From positions 72,001 to 136,000 of the forward strand of contig JABMCL010003058.1 of assembly GCA_018857735.1 (NCBI GenBank): a stretch of DNA of 64,000 bases, written 5' to 3'. The stretch comes from Alviniconcha marisindica (Eukaryota; Mollusca; Gastropoda; Provannidae). Every line of letters starts with the position of its first letter. Position 1 is the stretch's first letter. Shown piece by piece: positions 56,655 to 64,000 of the stretch. Position numbers and translations under genes: made by a program. The notes beneath the pieces are model-generated. The model was not told where the DNA came from and did no database searches. It saw only the letters and a list, made by a program, of their open reading frames with translations.

Positions 56655-57715
56655 ACAGCCAGGTGAGAATGTGGGAGAATTCACACAGGGTACATACAAC
56701 CAGGTGAGAATGGACACAGAATGCGGCTGGGTGAGAATGGATGCAGGATATGGCTGGGTGAGAATGGGCACAGGATATTGATGGGTGAGAATGGATGCAG
56801 GATATGGCTGGGTGAGAATGGATGCAGGATATGGCTGGGTGAGAATGGATGCAGGATATGGCTGGGTGAGAATGGACACAGAATGCGGCTGGGTGAGAAT
56901 GGATGCAGGATATGGCTGGGTGAGAATGGGCACAGGATATTGATGGGTGAGAATGGACACAGAATATGGCTAATTGAGAATGGTCATGGGATACAGCTGG
57001 GTGAAAACGGATGCAGGAATGGCTGGGAGAGAATGGACGCAGGATACGACTGGGTGTGTGGATGCAGGATATGGCTGGGTAAGAATGGACACAGGATATG
57101 GCTGGGTGAGAATGGATGCAGGATATGGTTGGGTGAGAATGGGAGCAGGATACGGCTGGGTGAGAATGGATGCAGGATACAGCTGGGTAAGAATGGACAC
57201 AGGATATGGCTGGGTGAGAATGGATGCAGGATATGGTTGGGTGAGAATGGGTGCAGGATACGGCTGGGTGAGAATGGGTGCAGGATACGGCTGGGTGAGA
57301 ATGGATGCAGGATACAGCTGGGTGAGAATAGACACAGGATATGGCTGGGTGAGTGGATGCAGGATATGGCTGGGTAAGAATGAACACAGGATACGGCTGG
57401 GTGAGAATGAATGCAGGATATGGCTGGATGAGAATGGATGCAGGATACGGCTGGGTGAGAATGAATGCAGGATACAGCTGGGTGAGAATGGACACAGGAT
57501 ATGGCTGGGTGAGAACGGACGCAGGATATGACCAGGTGAGAATAGATGCAGGATATGGCTGGGTGAGAATGGATGCAGAATTGGGCCAGGTGCGAATGGA
57601 TGCAGGATACGCCTGGGTGAGAATGGATGCAGAATTGGGCCAGGTGCGAATGGATGCGGGATACGGCTGGGTGAGACCAGGCACAGGATAAAGCCTGGTG
57701 CGTGGGTGCAGGAAC
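56655..57715 (+). repeat. 27-bp minisatellite, about 38 units
   Basis: The unit is GGTGAGAATGGATGCAGGAT followed by ATGGCTG. Variants are GGACACAG and TGGGCACAG. Since 27 bp equals nine codons, long frames stay open on both strands (391 codons on the minus strand). I treat these as artefacts. Confidence 0.96.
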
Positions 57716-58676
57716 AAGCAGCTGCAGAACCAGGCGGCTGAGGCCAGCAGAAGTTTTGGGACAGAGAGAAAACAAAAGGGAGTATCAGCATTTAAAATGG
57801 CGGAGGAAGTGTAAAGACATTGTAGCACATGGGTTTAAAACAACCTAAACTTCATGAACACTCACCCCCACACATAAAACTAGCTCTTTCATCATGGACA
57901 GAACAGCACTCTTTGAAAAGAACAAAAGAAAAAAAGAAAAAAATTGAAAAAAAGGAGAAGAAAAAAAGAGGAGAAAATTAGGACCTGCTTTGCTGCAGAA
58001 CATAGCAAACAGCAATATGCCTCAATCAAAACAATTTAGACCTCAGCTCCTACCATAGCTCACGAAAAGATGCTAGCAGTTGCAGTTTTCATTCAGTGCT
58101 TCAAAAACCACTACCTGCGTTACAAAACTGAAAGAACATAGACACCAATCCCAGCAAGTAACAACCAACATGCAAATTTGCTTGAAAACAAATTCAAGTG
58201 GAAAAAAAATCAATACACTGCAGGGGCGGCTAGGACGCATTTTGAAGTTTATATATATTATACAGTTGTGAAATACACCACAATCAGAACTTTTATTTTG
58301 ACACTATGAATACATGGACATACATATGTTTGTGTAACAAAATTGTGTGTCCTCAGCATAATGTTTTCACCAATGATTATTTTGGCTAATTTACTCATGT
58401 GCCATGTATCAAAATATGAAATAAGGTTACACCCATTAACATTGATCATTCAGATACACACAGCTGTTTGTAACGCCAATTTTCAGAGAATTGGAATAAA
58501 TAAAATAATGTCTCTGATTCTGAACTTGACAGTCTTTGAGTAAATGCAAATGCTGGGAATCACTGTATTTTCAGTGTCCCTAAAACAGCTGATCTTGTAT
58601 TTAATTAAAGCAACTATGGCATAAGCTGACAATGAACTATTAATCCATTTGGAGAAAGATGCACAGAAATGATTGC

Positions 58677-58699
58677 TTTATTCAAGTACATGCTTTATT
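58677..58699 (-). terminator. Candidate ataxin-1 polyadenylation signals (pair)
   Basis: Two AATAAA hexamers on the minus strand, at 58682-58677 and 58699-58694, lie about 3.05 kb downstream of the ataxin-1 stop. Long 3' UTRs are typical of ATXN1. Position and hexamer are the only evidence. Confidence 0.35.
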
Positions 58700-59228
58700 C
58701 CAGTGCGCAAAGTAAGATGAATCATGTCTCACATCTCTCTATTAACTGTGTCTGTTATAACCTTTCACACTATTTGATAAGACAGAGGGTCTGTCCCTGA
58801 AGAGCCTTTAGCTAAAACCCAAGATGCACTAGCCAACTTTCTGTGCAGCTTTCCTGTATGACAGAGGGTCCGTTCCTGAACAGCCTTTAGCTAAAACCCA
58901 AGGTACACTAGCCAACTTTCTGTGCAGCTTTCCTCTATGAGTAAATCCAATGATGTCAACTGGGTTGAAGTGCCTTGACTGCCACATGTTGTGAGGCAAT
59001 CCACATGATGCACAACATCCTCTCTTTTCACTTCCAATCCAATTATCTTCACACAGAACAAAGAGCAAATCTTTGCACAGAAGAACCCTACCACCACATC
59101 TGATAAAGGTGGTGTTCAGTGTATCATGAGACAATGGTAAATTACATTTGGTTACAGATTTGTTTTTTAGCTATTAATATTATGAAAGGGCATGCCAGTA
59201 TGGATATATACTCAGATCCACTCTTCAA

Positions 59229-59282
59229 ATCACCCTGACATAACCATCATGCTTGACTGGGTGTTAAACACCCATTACCTAT
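59229..59282 (+). mobile_element. SINE tail fragment, copy 4
   Basis: CACCCTGACATAACCATCAT, then GCTTGACTGGGTGTTAAACA CCC. Same tail family as 13176-13250. Confidence 0.65.
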
Positions 59283-59334
59283 CCATTCTTCAGAACATGT
59301 GCAACAGACGTGTGATGAGCCATGCACTCTAACT

Positions 59335-59412
59335 GGCAAAACGCAGTATATGACTGGCAAAAATGCAGTATACGAGTGGCAAAACGCAGTATATGACTGG
59401 CTAAAGACAGTA
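59335..59412 (+). repeat. About 20-bp minisatellite, 4 copies
   Basis: The unit is AACGCAGTATATGACTGGCA. Confidence 0.9.
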
Positions 59413-60365
59413 TAGACTCCTGCATAGACTGAAACAGAGCATGTTCCGATTCTTTCACCCACATGGGTTACCTGTATGGGCATAAATGATAACGCTGATA
59501 CAAAAGAGTTTGGATGCACGGATGTCTCATTGCTCTTACCTCTGTGGGCAAGGTGGCTAGCCCACCTGTACCCTTTAGTTTTCAGCTTTAAACAAAAAGG
59601 TATATTGCTTTCACAAAGTTTAAATACGACACGCTACTGTACTGGCATGTCTACGCCTATTCTGGCAGGCAAAATAAACAAAACACCCCACCCCTCAAAA
59701 AACCCACACAAAAAACCCTCATAAAACAACCACCAACCATTGCATTCCATACAATGATGCAGCTAAGCAGACTAATTCTGAAACTAAATACTAATAAATA
59801 AGCAAAACAAAACAATACAAAACAAACCTAAAACCCCAACCATTGCATTCCATACAACTATGCAGACTAACTCAGCTAAATACTAATAAATAAGCAAAAC
59901 AAAACTAAAATATCCACATTGCTTTACCATTTTTGCCAACCTTTTCTTCTTCTTCTTGTTTTCTTTTAGTTATTGAAAGTTGTCTACGCTCATTTGTGGA
60001 CTAATATTGTGTGCCCACAGTTATTTAACGTACATATTCGTACATCATCATGGCTGATTTCTTGCCTGTTTATCTGCTACGTCCACTGACATCTGAATCA
60101 TAATCTCTTGCGAGTGTGTATGCGCACACACGTGCACACACACACCCACACAGTGCATTCAACCACAGGTTTGTGTTTCATTCCCAATTTAGATTTTGTT
60201 CTTAACTCTTATTGAAAGCAACCTGCCCTAAGTTCTAACTTCATCAAGGATGGTAAAAATGAACTTGCCAGAAAAAGTACAGTATGCTGCACCATGTGCA
60301 CAGCTGCAATTACCAGAGCAATGAAGTAGGAAAATGGAATCTGTCAACATTATCTGCAGCAACTC

Positions 60366-60766
60366 TTGTTTCTTAGGCATGCGTCACCTCTGGTGGCCTT
60401 ACTGGTGTTTCTTAGGCACGTGTCATCCCTGGTGGCCTTACTGGTGTTTCTTAGGCAGTGTCACCCCTGGTGGCCTTACTGGTGTTTCTTAGGCATGTGT
60501 CACCCCTGGTGGCCAATGAGGCCTTACTGGTGTTTCTTAGGCACATGTCACCCCTGGTGGTCAGCAAGGCCTTACTGGTGTTTCTGAGGCACATGTCACC
60601 CCTGGTGGCCAGCGAGGCCTTACTGGTGTTTCTTAGGCACATGTCACCCCTGGTGGCCAGCGAGGCCTTACTGGTGTTTCTTAGGCACATGTCACCCCTG
60701 GAGGCCAGCGAGGCCTTACTGGTGTTTCTTAGGCACATGTCACCCCTGGTGGCCAGCGAGGCCTAG
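60366..60766 (+). repeat. About 48-bp minisatellite, 8-9 copies
   Basis: The unit is GTTTCTTAGGCACATGTCAC, CCCTGGTGGCCAGCGAGGCC, TTACTGGT. The left copies lack the CAGCGAGGC part and are about 36 bp. Confidence 0.96.
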
Positions 60767-60937
60767 CTGAACAATTCCCAGTTTTTTATTCACTGCACCA
60801 CATTGCTTTAATTTGTGTAAAAAGGCTGGTGACGGTAAACAGACATTTTTGTAGGAATTCCACAAAACCAGAACAGCCTATGAAAGGAGAGACTACAGCT
60901 GCACACCAGTCCAAACCAAGACAGCATGGCAGGTCAG

Positions 60938-61082
60938 AAATGGGGACATTGCCTAGAATATTGCCTAGATTGGGGACATTGCCTTGACTGGGGACATTGC
61001 CTAGAGTGGGGACATTGCCTAGAATGGGAACACTGCCTAGAAATGGGGACACTGCCCAGAATGGGGACATTGCCTAGAATGA
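60938..61082 (+). repeat. About 18-bp minisatellite, about 8 copies
   Basis: The unit is TGGGGACATTGCCTAGAA, with variants GGGAACACTGCC and CTTGAC. It lies in the probable ataxin-1 3' UTR. Confidence 0.94.
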
Positions 61083-61742
61083 AGCAAGTGTTAATGGGAG
61101 AACTAGCATACAATGACAAATCTGGGTCGACATACTCGAACTGATAACTACCGTTTCTTTTCCAGTAGTGCCATTTCTGTTCTTTCCATTATTGAAAGGC
61201 AGCTTCTAATTTCAAACAAAGCTTGCACGTTCCACAGACATACAGATATATATTGGCATGTATGAACTTCTCTTTACATACAACAACAACAAAAACCCTC
61301 CTCAAAAGGACGCAAAATTTATATCAATCTCTTGAACAACACATTAAACAAACCTTCCTGTGTCATGTCCAAAACCTAAAGAGAAACAATTGTGTATAAA
61401 TGTTGGTGTGCTTTAAAAACAGATCTTTTCAGACCAAATCACAAGACACACATATCTCTCCAGTCCAATATCAGAATATGGCAGAGTAGGTTAGGTCGTG
61501 TTACAGATAATCCAGAGGATATGATATGTAGATTTTCCAACGCACTCTGATTTATAAGACTCTCATATCACGCATCTGTGTGAGTTAGTTCTCTTGCACA
61601 TGTATTGATCCAGTCAACACAACATAAAGCACCATTTATAGTGCTTCACTGTACAGTATCACTCTCTTCCGTTGCCAAATAATCACATTTCACACCTTTT
61701 TTTGTTTTTTGTTTGTCCCCACTACCAGTGCGATAAACTTCT
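61083..61742 (-). other. Ataxin-1 3' UTR, proximal part
   Basis: Sequence immediately downstream of the ataxin-1 stop on the minus strand. It is AT-rich, with no repeat or further exon recognised. Confidence 0.6.
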
Positions 61743-62163
61743 TCATTCGTTTTGACTTGGGTCTGAATTTTGCTTCTCAAGCTCCATCTTCTCTTTCTCA
61801 ACGTCCGACTCCGGCGCGGACCAGCGTCGTTTTCGCGGCGGTCGTCCGTCCGATGGCGAGGAGGAGCGACCGCTGGGAGAGAGCTGTGTTGTCGGTGCCT
61901 GACCTTCTGTGCTTTGAGCGTGGGTCAAAGGACGAGACTCTCCGCCTGCTTCCTGCAGCTTGGACAAGTCCACCCCCCCGCCGTTGCCCCCGCTGCTTGC
62001 ATCGCTTGCACTGCCCCCGCCTAGTCCGTTGCCCTGAACCTGTCCATGGCCCTGGCCCACCTCCTTTTGTCCTGGGCTCCTTCTGGAATTGTGTTCTTCG
62101 CGGTCTTGGGAGTGAGAATCTTTGCTGGGTTCCCCAGGCAACCTGGAAGAAGAAGGGTCAGGA

Positions 62164-62197
<34 letters not shown>

Positions 62198-62411
62198 GCT
62201 GCTGCTGCTGTTGTTGCTGCTGCTGCTGCTGACTGACGATCTCAGCGGCCCTCAGAGAGACATCTTTGTGGGTCAGAGAGATGCAGACGTCTCCCACAGT
62301 CAACTTGTGGCAGTCCAGCCCATAGCGCTGCAGAGTTCGTTCTGTGGAGCACGACGACCAGCCCTGGCCGAAGACGAAGAAGGGGTGCTCTAGGGTGGCC
62401 TCCACAGTCAC
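61743..62411 (-). CDS. ATXN1: Ataxin-1 homologue, last coding exon (partial gene)
   Basis: This exon starts at the acceptor CTTTTTAG|GTGACTG and encodes 222 residues to TGA at 61745-61743. Residues 1-50 are the C-terminal half of the AXH domain: VTVEATLEHPFFVFGQGWSS, then CHKLTVGDVCISLTHKDV. The AXH domain mediates self-association and binding of the repressor Capicua. A run of 22 glutamines follows (62166-62231), then a Ser/Gly/Pro-rich linker and PRKRRWSAPESDVEKEK. In vertebrates that last signature is the nuclear localisation signal, the 14-3-3 phosphoserine site and a U2AF-homology ligand motif. The N-terminal exon or exons lie beyond the window. It could equally be the single invertebrate ancestor of ATXN1 and ATXN1L. 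Confidence 0.93.
61809..61835 (-). other. RKRRWSAPE motif of the ataxin-1 homologue
   Basis: Nine codons encode RKRRWSAPE, identical to the vertebrate ataxin-1 motif around Ser776. In vertebrates the basic residues act as the NLS, the phosphorylated Ser binds 14-3-3, and the same stretch is a ligand for UHM splicing factors. Conservation here supports the gene assignment and implies that phospho-regulation predates vertebrates. Confidence 0.9.
62166..62231 (-). repeat. PolyQ-encoding CAG/CAA tract (22 codons)
   Basis: In coding order the tract is 5 CAG, 2 CAA, 4 CAG and 11 CAA, giving 22 uninterrupted glutamines. It sits directly after the AXH segment of the ataxin-1 homologue. The many CAA codons break pure CAG runs, which generally lowers repeat instability. 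On the plus strand the run reads as a leucine run; that frame is a shadow. Confidence 0.97.
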
Positions 62412-62511
62412 CTAAAAAGCAGAAGCAAAGACAGTCAGTGACACAGTTGGTACCGTGCTTTGCTTTGGTATTTCATCATTAGACTTGTCACAATCCAACC
62501 CTGTTGATTGC

Positions 62512-62570
62512 CCTGATATAACCACACTGGTTGACTGGGCGTAAAACACCATGTTACTTACTTACTAACC
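62512..62570 (+). mobile_element. SINE tail fragment, copy 5
   Basis: GCCCTGATATAACCACACTG, then GTTGACTGGGCGTAAAACAC and CATGTTACTTACTTAC. This is the near-exact inverse of 13176-13250. Confidence 0.75.
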
Positions 62571-62574
62571 CTGT

Positions 62575-62762
62575 CGCAGCATCACTCACTCACACTCTCT
62601 CTCTTTCACTCACACATCAGCATGGCAAATACAATTGCAGCGTCACTCACTCGCTCACTCTCTCTTTCACTCACACATCAGCATGGTGAGTACAATCACA
62701 GCATCACTCACTCACTCACTCTCTCTCTCTTTCGCTCACACATCAGCAAGATGAGGACAATG
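62575..62762 (+). repeat. About 60-bp tandem repeat, 3 copies
   Basis: GCATCACTCACTCACACTCT, CTCTCTTTCACTCACACATC and AGCATG repeat three times, starting near 62577, 62640 and 62700. Confidence 0.92.
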
Positions 62763-62904
62763 TTCTGCTTTGCCTGATCTATCAACTCCTCATCTTTCCT
62801 TTGCATGGGATACTGTCGAAGAGCTAACCAATTTCTGTCCAGTTATCTATTTCACAAAGTGTCTATTGAACATGTAGTAGTACATAACTGTTGGGTCAGC
62901 AGGA

Positions 62905-63470
62905 CCTGTGAAGCGAAAGCACTGGGTCAGCAGGGTGTGCATAATATAAATGGGAAGAGAGAGCATTAGGTCAGCAGGACATATTATAAATGGGAAGAGA
63001 GTGCATTAGGTCAGCAGGACAGATTATAAATGGGAAGAGAGTGCGTTAGGTCAACAGGACATATTATAAATGGGAGGAGAGTGCATTAGGTCAGCAGGAC
63101 AGATTATAAATGGGAAGAGAGTGCATTAGGTCAGCAGGACAGATTATAAATGGGAAGAGAATGCATTAGGTCAACAAGATATATTATAAAAGGGAAGAGA
63201 ATGCATTAGGTCAGCAGGACAGATTATAAATGGGAAGAGAGTGCATTAGGTCAGCAGGACAGATTATAAATGGGAAGAGAGTGCATTGGGTCAGCAGGAC
63301 GTATGAATGGGAAGAGTGCATTTAGACAGCAGGACATATAAATGGGAAGAGAGTGCATTGGGTTATCAGGACATATTATAAACGGGAAGAGAGTGCATTG
63401 GGTTATCAGGACACATTACAAATGGGAAGAGAGTGCATTAGGTCAGCAGGACATATAACTGAAGTGTGCG
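62905..63470 (+). repeat. 40-bp minisatellite, about 14 copies
   Basis: The unit is GGGAAGAGAGTGCATTAGGT, then CAGCAGGACAGATTATAAAT. The right-hand copies are shortened. Confidence 0.96.
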
Positions 63471-63822
63471 CTGGGTCAGAAGAAGAATATAGTATATAAT
63501 CTCTATAAATTATATCTCAAATGGAACTTTGACAGTGACCCTCTGCTACTGCTGAATTGCATTGTGAGGGATGGTCAAAGTAATTTGAGTTGACTCTGTA
63601 AAAACCAGAACCCATCAGAACCAGGGTCAACATGGTGCTGGGCCAGCAGACTTACTGATAGTTATATTCACTGACACTGACAGTGACACACACACACATA
63701 TATATATATAGAGAGATATATATATAGTGATGAAGTGAGCATTAGGGCAGCAGGACCCAGTGGTATGAATCAGATTGGATGTACATTCGGTAAACAGGAC
63801 ACTGGGAAAGGCAGACAGTTCG

Positions 63823-63867
63823 TTTTTAATGCCCAGTCAACCATGATGGTTATATCAGGCCTTACTG
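63823..63867 (-). mobile_element. SINE tail fragment, copy 6
   Basis: On the minus strand it reads GGCCTGATATAACCATCATG, then GTTGACTGGGCATTAAAAA. Same tail family as 13176-13250. Confidence 0.65.
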
Positions 63868-63965
63868 GGCGAAATATATTTTGTCTGAAAACAATGCGTG
63901 CTAAAAAATCTGCACATTAAATGAACTTAAAACTAGCACACTGTCAATTAATATTTATAAAACAG

Positions 63966-63973
<8 letters not shown>

Positions 63974-64000
<27 letters not shown>
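63974..64000 (+). repeat. (GA)n microsatellite, cut by window end
   Basis: At least 27 bp of GA running to the window edge. Confidence 0.97.

Larger units (their letters stand above)
57716..60365. other. Region holding probable ataxin-1 3' end
   Basis: AT-rich unique sequence. It includes the two minus-strand AATAAA hexamers near 58680-58699, a duplication of about 73 bp at 58783-58935 (AGAGGGTCTGTCCCTGAAGA), a SINE tail at 59229-59282 and a 20-bp array at 59335-59410. Confidence 0.45.
62412..64000 (-). other. Ataxin-1 intron (to window edge)
   Basis: The acceptor TTTTTAG lies directly before 62411. No donor or upstream AXH exon is present within the remaining 1.6 kb, so the intron continues past the window. 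It holds the SINE tail copies and arrays listed separately. Confidence 0.8.

Noticed and set aside
56653..57828. 391-codon frame and overlapping frames in the 27-bp array
   Set aside because: Frames are open on both strands at once because the unit is nine codons without stops. This is a repeat artefact.
62046..62393. Poly-leucine frames on the plus strand
   Set aside because: They are the antisense of the ataxin-1 polyQ exon; the minus-strand frame has clear homology and splice signals.

Overview
This is animal nuclear DNA. It has split genes with GT–AG introns, tRNA-derived SINEs, MITE-type DNA transposons, long (GA)n and (CA)n tracts and very many minisatellites. The repeat style and protein divergence suggest a mollusc, probably a gastropod. 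That is inference; no species marker is present. I see no bacterial, plasmid, phage or CRISPR content.

Three protein genes can be read. (1) SEH1L, the WD40 nucleoporin and GATOR2 subunit, lies on the minus strand in eight coding exons from 24926 down to 14074. It is complete at 363 residues, and every junction keeps the frame. (2) NEURL2 (neuralized-like 2/Ozz: an NHR domain plus a SOCS box) lies on the plus strand in two coding exons, 26648-27359 and 29346-29467, giving 277 residues. Its start codon is about 1.7 kb from that of SEH1L in divergent orientation. (3) The last coding exon of an ataxin-1 homologue lies on the minus strand at 61743-62411. It carries the C-terminal half of the AXH domain, a 22-glutamine tract and the conserved RKRRWSAPE signature. 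Its upstream exons lie beyond the window.

Layout: 1-14073 is downstream of SEH1L, with large 34-, 46-, 40-, 54-, 95- and 47-bp arrays and one MITE. 14074-24926 is SEH1L, whose introns hold five minisatellites, two fold-back elements and a Harbinger-like MITE. 24927-26647 is the divergent intergenic region. 26648-29467 is NEURL2. 29468-61742 is repeat-rich and contains the NEURL2 3' region, SINEs, a roughly 520-bp MITE present twice, and further arrays; it ends in the ataxin-1 3' region. 62412-64000 is ataxin-1 intron with a 40-bp array.

The genes do not form a pathway. The most informative features are architectural. A 31-bp minisatellite has copied the exon-3 5' splice site of SEH1L nine times. 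Another array ends at a 3' splice site of the same gene. The ataxin-1 polyQ tract lies on the C-terminal side of the AXH domain. A MITE insertion can be dated relative to the 69-bp array it split. By summing my interval estimates, minisatellites make up roughly a fifth of the window.
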